Below, one piece after another: positions 1-7,660 of a stretch of 20,159 nucleotides of DNA. Each line of letters starts with the position of its first letter. Position 1 is the stretch's first letter. The stretch lies in contig JANNSG010000122.1 in NCBI GenBank assembly GCA_031402355.1, positions 1-20,159 of the forward strand, written 5' to 3'. The stretch comes from JACMNW01 sp031402355 (GTDB taxonomy: Bacteria; Pseudomonadota; Alphaproteobacteria; Rhodobacterales; Rhodobacteraceae). Made by a program: the position numbers and the translations under genes. The notes under the pieces are model-generated. The model worked only from the letters and a program-made list of their open reading frames with translations, ran no database searches and had not been told where the DNA came from.

Positions 1-438
1 GCAAGTGCCCGACCGCGCCAGACACAACGACGAACAATCACCCTGTTTGCGGCATTGCTTACCGGCATCGCGGGTTCGCTTGACACAAGCTTTCCCGCTC
101 GATTTTCCCGCATTTCCCCAAATGCCGCCACGCTTTTCACATGCGTTCTGTTCACTGGATGTTTGGGCAGGCGGATTTGTTGGTGCGGTCGCAAGTGGTG
201 TTTCGGCTTTGGCATCCGGGGGTGTCGCGGCTTCGGCCCGGGTTTGCAATGACGCCGGGCGTGGTTTGGGCCTAGGCCCGCCCGCGCCTGCCTGACCCTC
301 ATCCAAAGAAATCGGCGCGGCTGAACTGTTTTCTTCTGCGCTTTGTGCAATCGACGGTCCGCCGTCCACCGGCGGCAACAGCTTGCAAGCAAACAGCAAC
401 GGCAGCATGGCAATCAGAATTACTTTGCCAAGACGCAT
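1..438 (-). CDS. Cys-rich lipoprotein, 3' part cut by window edge
   Basis: This is an open minus-strand frame from the ATG at 438 to base 1 with no stop, so the gene runs out of the window (146 codons visible). The N-terminus (MRLGKVILIAMLPLLFACK) has a charged start, a hydrophobic core and a lipobox-like LFAC, giving a lipidated Cys18. A long low-complexity linker rich in Pro, Ala, Glu and Thr follows (about residues 22-97). A Cys-rich module then begins with Cys at 100, 118, 129, 135, 139 and 146, containing CEKRGGIWG and DAGKQC. A purine-rich stretch (AAGAAGGA) lies about a dozen bases before the ATG. The layout suggests an envelope-anchored protein holding a small disulfide-bonded domain on a flexible tether. 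I do not know its function. It is divergent from metG and probably unrelated to it. I am confident it is a coding frame because signal, linker and Cys pattern make a coherent protein, but the C-terminus is unseen. Confidence 0.8.
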   Translation of the reverse strand, partial: MRLGKVILIAMLPLLFACKLLPPVDGGPSIAQSAEENSSAAPISLDEGQAGAGGPRPKPRPASLQTRAEAATPPDAKAETPLATAPTNPPAQTSSEQNACEKRGGIWGNAGKSSGKACVKRTRDAGKQCRKQGDCSSLCLARSGTC

Positions 439-545
439 CGGGCTGGTCCGTCCTTCTTGTCGAATGCAACCATTGGCTGCACATGGCCAGAAGCAATCGG
501 CAAGCGCAAGGGTTGTCGACACAACTGTCGGCGGGCGAAGGTCCC

Positions 546-571
546 CCGGGGCGCAATTCCATCGCCCCCGG
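546..571. other. GC-rich hairpin in the metG leader
   Basis: Arms GGGGCG (548-553) and CGCCCC (563-568) enclose a 9-base loop. One bulged C allows two further flanking pairs. It lies in the 190-base divergent gap between the lipoprotein and metG, about 60 bases before the metG ATG. It could be a leader structure or chance in GC-rich DNA. No known riboswitch is recognised. Confidence 0.3.
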
Positions 572-628
572 TCTGGCCCTTCACCGCCACCTGGGTTAAA
601 GGGGGGCAAACATACCGAAAGGCTTATC

Positions 629-2347
629 ATGGCTCGGATTCTGATCACATCTGCCATCCCTTACATCAACGGGATCAAGCACTTGGGCAACCTTGTGGGC
701 AGCCAGTTGCCTGCCGATCTGTTCGCGCGTTTCATGCGGGGGCGCGGCCATGAAGTCATGTTCATCTGTGCCACCGATGAACACGGCACACCAGCCGAGC
801 TTGCCGCTGCGAAGGCTGGCCAGCCAGTGGAAGAGTTTTGCGCCGCTATGCATACCGTACAAAAGGACATCGCCGATGGGTTCCGCCTGTCGTTTGATCA
901 TTTCGGGCGGTCGTCAAGTCAGCGCAACCACCGTTTGACCCAGCACTTTGCTGGCAGACTGGCTGATGCCGGGCTGATCGAAGAAGTGTCGGAAAAGCAG
1001 ATGTTTTCGATCACCGACAACCGCTTTTTGCCGGATCGCTATATCACCGGCACCTGCCCGAATTGCGGATACACCTCCGCACGTGGCGACCAGTGTGAAA
1101 ACTGCACAAAGCAGCTGGACCCGACCGATCTGATCAACCCTCGGTCAACCATTTCGGGGTCAACCGACCTTGAGGTGCGGGAAACCAAGCACCTCTACCT
1201 GCGCCAGCGGGCATTGCGCGAAAAACTGGAAGCCTGGATTGACAGCAAGACCGATTGGCCAATCCTGACAACCTCAATCGCCAAGAAATGGCTCAATGAC
1301 GGCGACGGTTTGCAGGATCGTGGCATCACCCGCGATTTGCATTGGGGTGTTCCGGTCAGGCGCGGCGATCAGCCTTGGCCGGGGATGGAAGGCAAGGTGT
1401 TCTATGTCTGGTTCGATGCGCCTATCGAATATATCGCAGCTACCGCCGAATGGGCCGATGCCAATGGCAAACCCGATGCGGCATGGGAACGCTGGTGGCG
1501 CACCGACAAGGGCGCGGACGATGTGCGCTATGTGCAGTTCATGGGAAAGGATAACGTGCCTTTCCACACCCTTAGCTTTCCCGCCACCATCATGGGTTCG
1601 GCTGAACCGTGGAAACTGGTCGATTACATCAAATCATTCAATTACCTGAATTACGATGGCGGACAGTTTTCAACCAGCGCGGGCCGCGGCATTTTCATGG
1701 ATCAGGCGTTGTCGATCTTGCCGTCCGACTATTGGCGCTGGTGGCTGTTGTCGCACGCCCCTGAATCGGCGGACAGCGAATTTACCTGGGAGAACTTTCA
1801 AGCGTCGGTCAACAAGGATCTGGCCGATGTGCTTGGCAACCTTGTGTCCCGCGTCACCAAGTTTGCCGCGTCCAAGTTCGGCGATACCGTGCCGTCGGGT
1901 GGCACTTTCGGCGACCGTGAAACCGCATTAATTGCTGACGTAGCCCAAAAACTGCGCGCCTATGAGGGCTTTATGGAGGCGATGGAGGTGCGCAAGGCCG
2001 CGTCCGAATTGCGCGGGCTTTGGGTGGCGGGCAATGAATATCTGCAAGCCGCCGCCCCATGGACCGTGGTAAAAACAGACCCGGATCAGGCCGCCGCCAT
2101 GATCCGTCTGGCGATGAACCTGATCCGGCTTTATGCTATTATTTCGCGCCCGTTCATCCCAGACGCATCGGCCAGCATGATGGCCGCCATGGGATCAACC
2201 GACTGGACTTGGCCCGACGATGTGGCACAAAGCCTGTCGGCCCTGCCTGCAGGTCACGCCTTCGCAGTACCCGAAAACCTGTTCCGCAAGATCACCGATG
2301 ATGAGCGCGCTGATTGGCAGCAGCGCTTCTCCGGTATTCGCACCTGA
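629..2347 (+). CDS. metG: Methionyl-tRNA synthetase (MetRS)
   Basis: Cytoplasmic class I aminoacyl-tRNA synthetase that charges tRNA-Met and initiator tRNA with methionine. The 572-residue protein starts MARILITSAIPYINGIKHLG, the MetRS nucleotide-binding start, with HLGN (18-21) in the HIGH position. A zinc knuckle follows with CPNC (143-146) and CENC (156-159). The KMSKS position reads QFSTS (346-350) in the context GGQFSTSAGRGIF. The C-terminal half is the helical anticodon-binding domain. There is no C-terminal tRNA-binding EMAP-like extension, in keeping with the 572-residue length. The frame stays open upstream to 383, but the ATG at 629 begins exactly at the conserved N-terminus and follows a purine stretch (CGAAAGG), so I use it. 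It appears monocistronic, with an imperfect hairpin just after the stop. Confidence 0.97.
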   Translation: MARILITSAIPYINGIKHLGNLVGSQLPADLFARFMRGRGHEVMFICATDEHGTPAELAAAKAGQPVEEFCAAMHTVQKDIADGFRLSFDHFGRSSSQRNHRLTQHFAGRLADAGLIEEVSEKQMFSITDNRFLPDRYITGTCPNCGYTSARGDQCENCTKQLDPTDLINPRSTISGSTDLEVRETKHLYLRQRALREKLEAWIDSKTDWPILTTSIAKKWLNDGDGLQDRGITRDLHWGVPVRRGDQPWPGMEGKVFYVWFDAPIEYIAATAEWADANGKPDAAWERWWRTDKGADDVRYVQFMGKDNVPFHTLSFPATIMGSAEPWKLVDYIKSFNYLNYDGGQFSTSAGRGIFMDQALSILPSDYWRWWLLSHAPESADSEFTWENFQASVNKDLADVLGNLVSRVTKFAASKFGDTVPSGGTFGDRETALIADVAQKLRAYEGFMEAMEVRKAASELRGLWVAGNEYLQAAAPWTVVKTDPDQAAAMIRLAMNLIRLYAIISRPFIPDASASMMAAMGSTDWTWPDDVAQSLSALPAGHAFAVPENLFRKITDDERADWQQRFSGIRT

Positions 2348-2358
2348 AAGCCCTAAAT

Positions 2359-2382
2359 CCGGTGCAGGCTCCTGCCACCCGG
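2359..2382 (+). terminator. Imperfect hairpin after metG
   Basis: The inverted repeat around GGTGCAG...CTGCCACC begins 12 bases after the metG stop and can fold with one or two bulges. No clear T-run follows, so intrinsic termination is uncertain. It could separate metG from the iron-type operon. Confidence 0.35.
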
Positions 2383-2408
2383 ACCGCGATTCTGCCAATT
2401 TCATATTC

Positions 2409-2423
2409 TGACTAAAAGAATCG
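2409..2423 (+). promoter_or_regulatory. Candidate iron-responsive operator (IRO/RirA-box-like)
   Basis: TGA-N9-TCG lies about 90 bases before hemP and matches five of six fixed positions of the alphaproteobacterial IRO motif TGA-N9-TCA used by RirA-type regulators. It overlaps a small inverted repeat ATTCT (2405-2409) / AGAAT (2417-2421). Position and downstream genes make iron control plausible. The match is short and could be chance. An Irr (ICE) site is not evident. Confidence 0.4.
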
Positions 2424-2512
2424 CCTTTACAAATCCGATCTTTTCACTCACCTTTTGCTCAACGCCCAGCCGTCCGATGGACACGCCCGGTTCAACCAGT
2501 TGGGAAAAGGCC

Positions 2513-2680
2513 ATGACCATGAACATTTCCGTTAATATGGCGTCGCAGATTCAAGACTCCACGCCCGTTCACAGCGCGATTGAACTGACCGAAGGCGGCG
2601 TGCAAGCGCGTATTGTGCTCAACGGGCAGGTCTACAGCTTGCGGATCACCCGGGCGGGCAAACTGATTCTGACAAAGTAA
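2513..2680 (+). CDS. hemP: Hemin uptake protein HemP family
   Basis: A 55-residue protein whose C-terminus, YSLRITRAGKLILTK, is the hallmark of the HemP family: small proteins linked to hemin and iron uptake that in several proteobacteria are iron-repressed and act in, or help switch on, haem acquisition. The ATG at 2513 is preferred over the in-frame ATG at 2477 because it follows GGGAAAAGG and gives the usual family length. An ATG at 2519 would also work. No haem receptor or hmu transporter genes are in the window. The gene sits 42 bases upstream of the imelysin/di-heme cluster on the same strand, behind the candidate iron box, so it is probably the leader gene of that transcript. Confidence 0.88.
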   Translation: MTMNISVNMASQIQDSTPVHSAIELTEGGVQARIVLNGQVYSLRITRAGKLILTK

Positions 2681-2722
2681 CGGCGTGCGTCTTGCGCCCT
2701 TCAAACCCAAATTGAGGCCCTG

Positions 2723-3979
2723 ATGAAACTGACCCTGACCGCTGCCATCCTGTGCTCTGCTGCTTTGCCCGCGTTCGCGGTGGAACAAGCGGATGTTGTC
2801 GCAACCTACGCCGATATCGCAGAAGCCACTTACAGCGACAGCCTGACCACGGCACGCACCTTGCAAGTGACGGTTGAGGCGCTGATCACCAGCCCATCGG
2901 CCGAGGCGCTGGATGCAGCAAAAGCCGCTTGGTTGGCTGCGCGTGCTCCATACCAACAATCCGAAGCGTTCCGGTTTGGCAACGCGATTGTTGATGACTG
3001 GGAAGGCGAAGTGAACGCCTGGCCGTTGGATGAAGGACTGATCGACTATGTGGATGCGGCTTATGGCGGCGCTACCGAAGAAAATGCTTTTGCCGGTTTG
3101 AACGTGATTGCGACGCCGAAATTCACCCTGTCCGGCACCGAAATTGATGCAACGGCTATCACGCCGGAATTGATTTCAGACACTTTGCAAGAAGCGGATG
3201 GCATCGAATCCAACGTGGCGTCTGGATATCATGCCATCGAGTTTTTAGTCTGGGGCCAAGATCTTAATGGCACAGGCCCTGGTGCTGGCGCACGACCTTT
3301 CACAGACTATGCTGTAGGGGCCGATTGCACCGGCGGCAACTGTGATCGGCGCGCGGCCTATCTGCAATCGGCAACAGCGCTGCTGGTGACCGACTTGGAA
3401 TATATGGTCGCCGCTTGGGGGGCCGATGGTGAAGCCCGCAAGGCAGTAACCGCCGACCCAGCCGCAGGTATTTCAGCAATGCTGACCGGTATGGGAAGCC
3501 TGTCTTACGGCGAACAGGCGGGTGAGCGGATGAAACTTGGCCTGATGCTGAATGATCCGGAAGAGGAACATGATTGCTTTTCCGACAACACCCATAACAG
3601 CCACTTCTACGACGGGCTTGGTGTGCAAAACGTCTATCTTGGCCGTTACGCTCGCGTCGATGGTACGATCCTGCAGGGCGCGTCACTGTCGGAACTGGTG
3701 GCCGCAACTGACGCGGGCCTGAACAGCCAATTGACCGCTGAACTTGAAGCCACGATGGTTGCCCTTGGCGCGATCAAATCAGCGGCGGAAGGCGGCTTTG
3801 CCTATGACCAGATGCTGGCCACTGGCAACGCAGAAGGTGAGGCACTGATCATGGGCGGTGTGAACGCGCTTGTGACACAGACCGCATCTATTGAAAGAGC
3901 AGTAACTGCGCTAGGTGTCGAGGCGATTGCGTTTGAAGGGTCGGACAGTCTGGATGATCCGAACGCTGTTTTTCAATAA
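2723..3979 (+). CDS. Imelysin family periplasmic protein (IrpA-like, M75)
   Basis: A 418-residue exported protein with a Sec signal peptide (MKLTLTAAILCSAALPAFA, about 1-19). It carries the imelysin GxHxxE motif as GYHAIE (168-173), followed by FLVWGQDLNGTGPGAG, and the IrpA-type EEHDCFSDNTHNSHFYDGLG block (about 281-300). Three Cys (202, 207, 285) are present in the mature protein. Imelysin/IrpA proteins are iron-regulated, related to EfeO, and linked to iron uptake. The peptidase M75 label is historical and activity is doubtful. The ATG at 2723 follows TTGAGG and opens directly into the signal peptide. The gene is second in the hemP unit, with the di-heme oxidoreductase 55 bases downstream. 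Direct iron binding is an inference from the family. Confidence 0.93.
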   Translation: MKLTLTAAILCSAALPAFAVEQADVVATYADIAEATYSDSLTTARTLQVTVEALITSPSAEALDAAKAAWLAARAPYQQSEAFRFGNAIVDDWEGEVNAWPLDEGLIDYVDAAYGGATEENAFAGLNVIATPKFTLSGTEIDATAITPELISDTLQEADGIESNVASGYHAIEFLVWGQDLNGTGPGAGARPFTDYAVGADCTGGNCDRRAAYLQSATALLVTDLEYMVAAWGADGEARKAVTADPAAGISAMLTGMGSLSYGEQAGERMKLGLMLNDPEEEHDCFSDNTHNSHFYDGLGVQNVYLGRYARVDGTILQGASLSELVAATDAGLNSQLTAELEATMVALGAIKSAAEGGFAYDQMLATGNAEGEALIMGGVNALVTQTASIERAVTALGVEAIAFEGSDSLDDPNAVFQ

Positions 3980-4034
3980 GCTCCGGATCGGGGCAGGAAA
4001 TGCCAGCCCTGATTTGAAAGCCTATTTTGTTGCC

Positions 4035-5555
4035 ATGAAAAGATGCGCCATATCTTTTGCAATTGCCCTGCTTTTGGTCGTGCCGTCGGCTAGCGCAGGT
4101 GATCTTGATGACCGGCATCTGTCGGTCATTCCGCGCACAGAGGCCGAGACCGCGCGTATCGCAGGCGTCACAGCACCGACGACCGATTTCACCAAACCCG
4201 AGCAGTTTGAGGGCTTGCCTGCGGGTGCAGCCACAGTGCGCGCCCGCAAAACGGCCGATGCGTTTTCTCAAGCATCCGACAACACCGATTTTGCGCAAGA
4301 GCTGGATTTCAAGATCGGCAACGGTTTGTTTCGCAAGAATTGGGTTGCGTCGCCGTCGTCTACTCTGGCGTCTGATGGGCTTGGCCCGCTTTATAATTCC
4401 CGGGCTTGCCAGGATTGTCATTTGAAAGATGGTCGCGGCCATCCGCCTGACGGAACGGGCGGTAAGGACGTATCTATGCTGCTGCGATTGTCAGTCCCGG
4501 GCGGTGCCGATATTGCTGCGATCAAGGACTATCTTGCAGATCAGCCAGACCCTGCCTACGGCGGCCAATTGCAGGACTTTGCCGCACCCGGCCAAGCTGC
4601 TGAAGGCCAGATCGCGGTGACTCACGTCGAAGTGCCGGTCATTTTTGCCGATGGCAGCATCGTTACCCTGCAGTCGCCAAGCTATGCCATCACCAACCCC
4701 GGATATGGCCCGCTTGCCCCCGGCTTGATGCTTTCTCCCCGCATAGCCCCGCAGATGATCGGCCTTGGCCTGCTGGAGGCCATTCCCGCCGCTGACATTG
4801 TTGCCCTTGCTGACGAAACTGATGCGAATTCGGACGGCATATCAGGCCGTGCCAATGTCGTCTGGTCCGTGGAACATGGCGTTCCAATGCTGGGCCGATT
4901 TGGCCTAAAGGCGGGCGTGCCCACCGTCCGGCATCAATCCGCAGGCGCATTTTCAGGCGACATGGGGCTGTCAACATCCCTGTTCCCCGATCCCGCAGGC
5001 GATTGCAGCACGCAGCAACCAGATTGCCGCACTGCGCCGCACGGGCAAGAGCCTGGACTACGCGACGGTTTGGAAGTGGATAACGAAAGCCTTGATCTGG
5101 TGACGTATTATTCCCGCAATCTGGCCGTGCCCGAACGCAGAAACGCCGGCGATCCGCAGGTGCTGGCTGGCAAGTCGTTGTTCTACAGCCTTGGTTGCGC
5201 GTCCTGTCATCAGCCGAAATTCGTGACCAACAGACTTGCAGACCAACCCGAACAAAGCTTTCAGCTGATCTGGCCCTACACCGATATGCTGCTGCATGAC
5301 ATGGGGGAGGGCTTGGCTGACAACCGCCCCGAGGCGCGTGCAACGGGCCGCGAATGGCGCACACCGCCGCTTTGGGGCATCGGTCTGACCCAAACCGTCA
5401 GCGGCCATACGTATTTTCTACACGACGGTCGCGCAGGCAATCTGACCGAGGCGATCCTATGGCACGGCGGCGAGGCCGAGGCGGCCCGCAATGCTGTTCT
5501 TGCACTGCCCAAACCCAACCGCGATGCCCTGATTGCCTTTCTGGAGAGCTTATGA
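4035..5555 (+). CDS. Di-heme c-type oxidoreductase (DHOR, DUF1111)
   Basis: A 506-residue periplasmic protein. The signal peptide runs to about residue 21 (VVPSASA). There are two haem c motifs: CQDCH (125-129, in DGLGPLYNSRACQDCH) and CASCH (388-392). Other family blocks are GREWRTPPLWGIGL (438-451) and HTYFLHDGRAGNLTEAILWHGG (458-479). DHOR proteins resemble di-haem cytochrome c peroxidases and were first described as putative thiol oxidoreductases; the true substrate is not established. The frame is open upstream to 3915, inside the previous gene, but the ATG at 4035 begins a canonical signal peptide. Its 3' end overlaps the next start in TTATGATG, which implies translational coupling. Lying between two imelysin genes, it may change the redox state of iron or of a ligand in the periplasm; that is inference. 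Confidence 0.93.
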   Translation: MKRCAISFAIALLLVVPSASAGDLDDRHLSVIPRTEAETARIAGVTAPTTDFTKPEQFEGLPAGAATVRARKTADAFSQASDNTDFAQELDFKIGNGLFRKNWVASPSSTLASDGLGPLYNSRACQDCHLKDGRGHPPDGTGGKDVSMLLRLSVPGGADIAAIKDYLADQPDPAYGGQLQDFAAPGQAAEGQIAVTHVEVPVIFADGSIVTLQSPSYAITNPGYGPLAPGLMLSPRIAPQMIGLGLLEAIPAADIVALADETDANSDGISGRANVVWSVEHGVPMLGRFGLKAGVPTVRHQSAGAFSGDMGLSTSLFPDPAGDCSTQQPDCRTAPHGQEPGLRDGLEVDNESLDLVTYYSRNLAVPERRNAGDPQVLAGKSLFYSLGCASCHQPKFVTNRLADQPEQSFQLIWPYTDMLLHDMGEGLADNRPEARATGREWRTPPLWGIGLTQTVSGHTYFLHDGRAGNLTEAILWHGGEAEAARNAVLALPKPNRDALIAFLESL

Positions 5556-6532
5556 TGCTGCGCGTCCTTGCTGTGTTCGTTGTCTTTGCCACGCCACTGC
5601 GCGCCGATGTGGCTGCAGCAATTGATGCCCATATTCTGCCGGGCTATGCGGCCTTTGAAGATGCAACTGCCACGTTGGCCGGTGCCGCAGCAGCCGATTG
5701 CAGCGCGGCGGGTCTGCTTTCCGATTACAACCTTGCGTTTGACGCCTGGCTTGCAGTGTCGCATCTGCGTCTTGGCCCGGCAGAGAAAGACGGCAGATCG
5801 CTGGCAATTGTCTTTTGGCCAGACCCGAAGAGCCTTGGGACTAAGGCGCAGCTGGCGATGATCCGCGATATGGACCCTGCCGTGGAAAATGCCGCCACCT
5901 TTGCCGAGGTATCGGTCGCGGCGCGTGGTTTGCTTGCATTGGAAAGGCTGATTTATGCGGCCGAACCGCTCGGGGATGCAGATTATGTCTGCGCCTTGAT
6001 CCGTGCAACAACCGCTGATCTGGCAAGCAACGCCACAGCAATCAGCACCGAATGGCAATCAGACTTCGCGGCAACCCTGTTAGCCGCGGGGTCGGCAGGC
6101 AATACACGTTTCCTGACCGAGGTTGAGGCACGGCAAGCACTTTATACCGCCCTGATCACCGGCTTTGAATTCACCGCTGATCAACGCGTCGGCCGTCCGC
6201 TAGGCACATTCGACAAACCCCGCCCAGAACGCGCCGAAGCCCGTGTATCGGCGCGATCCCTTCGCAACGTCACTCTGTCCCTGGCTGCGCTGCAGCAGTT
6301 TGCCAGGTCGCTCGCCAGCGACACCCCTGCAACCGACGCGGCCTTTGCCCGTGCCTTTGCCGTGGCGGCCAAGATACAGGACCCGACCTTTGCTGACACG
6401 GGTATGCCGCAAGGCTGGCTTCGGGCCGAAATCCTGCAACAAGCCATCCGTGCCACCCGGGATGCAGCACTATCGGAAATTGGCCCGGCCCTTGACGTTG
6501 GCATCGGCTTCAACGCGGCGGATGGTGATTGA
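5552..6532 (+). CDS. Second, shorter imelysin-like periplasmic protein
   Basis: A 326-residue protein with a short signal peptide (MMLRVLAVFVVFATPLRA). Family features are the N-terminal repeat region with FDAWLAVSHLRLGP (63-76) and WPDPK (89-93). The catalytic-motif equivalent is GLLALE (126-131), so the His of GxHxxE is replaced by Leu128 while the Glu is kept. It is about 90 residues shorter than the upstream paralogue and lacks the EEHDCFSDNTH block. It overlaps the di-heme gene by four bases (ATGA); ATG at 5552 or 5555 is possible. The two imelysin proteins are likely non-equivalent, one carrying the metal-site residues and the other perhaps structural or binding another ligand. Confidence 0.88.
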   Translation: MMLRVLAVFVVFATPLRADVAAAIDAHILPGYAAFEDATATLAGAAAADCSAAGLLSDYNLAFDAWLAVSHLRLGPAEKDGRSLAIVFWPDPKSLGTKAQLAMIRDMDPAVENAATFAEVSVAARGLLALERLIYAAEPLGDADYVCALIRATTADLASNATAISTEWQSDFAATLLAAGSAGNTRFLTEVEARQALYTALITGFEFTADQRVGRPLGTFDKPRPERAEARVSARSLRNVTLSLAALQQFARSLASDTPATDAAFARAFAVAAKIQDPTFADTGMPQGWLRAEILQQAIRATRDAALSEIGPALDVGIGFNAADGD

Positions 6533-6535
6533 TCC

Positions 6536-7609
6536 ATGACCACACGTCGCGGGTTTATCGCAAGTCTTCTGGCCACATCCGCCCTGCCCGGGCTTTCCTG
6601 GGCGGATGCCGGTAACCCTGCTTATCTGGCGGCGGCAAAACTGCCGGGTGACGACTTTGCTCTGCTTGGCCTGACAGAATTGGGTGTATCGGTTTTCACG
6701 GTCCGGCTACCTGCGCGCGGTCATGCTGCTACCGCACATCCCACCCGCCCCGAGGCTGTGGCCTTCGCCCGTCGCCCCGGCATTTACGCCCTTGTCTTTG
6801 ACTGCGCCAATGGCGTAGTGCTCACCCGCCTTGCCCCCCCGGGCGACAGCCAGTTCAACGGGCATGGCTGTTTTTCACAAGATGGCAGTGTCCTTTACAC
6901 GTCTGAAGTCATTTCAGAAACCAGCGAAGGCAGCATCGGCCTTTGGGACGCGACTGACAGCTATCGCCGTATGGGCAGCTGGCTTTCGGGTGGCATTGGG
7001 CCGCACGATTTGAAACGTCTGCCCAGCTCTGAGATGTTGGTTGTGGCCAACGGCGGTATAAAAACCGACCCCGACGATCGGACCAAGCTGAACATCGACA
7101 GCATGCACCCCAACCTTGCCTATCTTGATGCATCGGGCAGGCTGGCAGAACTGGTTGAGCTTGACCCGGATCATGCCCAAAATTCCATTCGTCATCTGGC
7201 CATTGCAGCGGATGACACCGTCGCCTTCGCCATGCAATGGGAAGGCGACCCGGCGGAACCAGCGCCGCTCCTGGGTTTGCACAAACGTGGTACACCCGCC
7301 CGACTTTGCGCAGTCCCCGAGGCGCAGATGTTCATCATGCAAGGATATGCCGGGTCCATCGCGTTTGACCGCGCCGGCCAAGAGGTTGCAATTACATCTC
7401 CACGCGGCGGTGCCGTGCAGATATTCGGCCGGGACGGTGGTTATCGGGCGGGTTTGCTTCGCGCCGATGCCTGCGGCATAGCTGCTGCGGCGGGCGGTTT
7501 CTTGCTGACCGACGGCTTTGGCGCGGTCAGCCAGATCAAGGATCATGCACTGATCCCGCTTTCGCAAAACGCCAACAGTTGGGACAATCACCTTGTGGCC
7601 TTGGCATAG
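6536..7609 (+). CDS. DUF1513 protein with Tat-type signal
   Basis: A 357-residue protein that begins MTTRRGFIASLLATSALPGLSWA, a twin-arginine signal, so it is probably exported folded. The body has blocks typical of DUF1513: ARPGIYALVFD-like, FNGHGCFSQDGSVLYTSE (about 103-120), GIGPHDLK (about 155-162), and NSIRHLAIAADD (about 216-227). These repeated strand-turn segments suggest a beta-propeller-like fold, as expected for the family. Function is unknown, but the gene is repeatedly found last in imelysin/di-heme clusters and is last here too. It starts three bases after the previous stop. A stem-loop follows the stop by four bases. Assignment to the family is firm; the role in iron handling is inferred from neighbours. 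Confidence 0.9.
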   Translation: MTTRRGFIASLLATSALPGLSWADAGNPAYLAAAKLPGDDFALLGLTELGVSVFTVRLPARGHAATAHPTRPEAVAFARRPGIYALVFDCANGVVLTRLAPPGDSQFNGHGCFSQDGSVLYTSEVISETSEGSIGLWDATDSYRRMGSWLSGGIGPHDLKRLPSSEMLVVANGGIKTDPDDRTKLNIDSMHPNLAYLDASGRLAELVELDPDHAQNSIRHLAIAADDTVAFAMQWEGDPAEPAPLLGLHKRGTPARLCAVPEAQMFIMQGYAGSIAFDRAGQEVAITSPRGGAVQIFGRDGGYRAGLLRADACGIAAAAGGFLLTDGFGAVSQIKDHALIPLSQNANSWDNHLVALA

Positions 7610-7613
7610 AAAG

Positions 7614-7637
7614 CCGGGCGATCCTGCAACCGCCCGG
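7614..7637. terminator. Shared terminator hairpin between convergent operons
   Basis: A perfect 7-bp stem CCGGGCG (7614-7620) / CGCCCGG (7631-7637) with a 10-base loop sits in the 51-base gap between the DUF1513 stop and the binding-protein stop. Read on the minus strand it is followed by CTTTCT, the better tail, so it fits the ABC operon best and may serve both directions. Confidence 0.65.
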
Positions 7638-7660
7638 TCAATAATCAGATCAACTGAGGA

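Noticed and set aside
5..295. Plus-strand open frame of 96 codons at the left edge
   Set aside because: It is antisense to the lipoprotein frame, whose signal, lipobox and Cys pattern are coherent; the plus frame shows no domain or good ribosome site.
299..562. Minus-strand open frame of 87 codons
   Set aside because: It overlaps the lipoprotein in another frame, has no recognisable features, and covers the divergent promoter region.
383..628. N-terminal extension of metG
   Set aside because: It would add 82 residues unlike any MetRS; the conserved N-terminus begins at 629.
2401..2423. Irr-type ICE box upstream of hemP
   Set aside because: The sequence has TTCT and AGAA halves in the wrong order and spacing for TTTAGAA-N3-TTCTAAA; the TGA-N9-TCG reading fits better.
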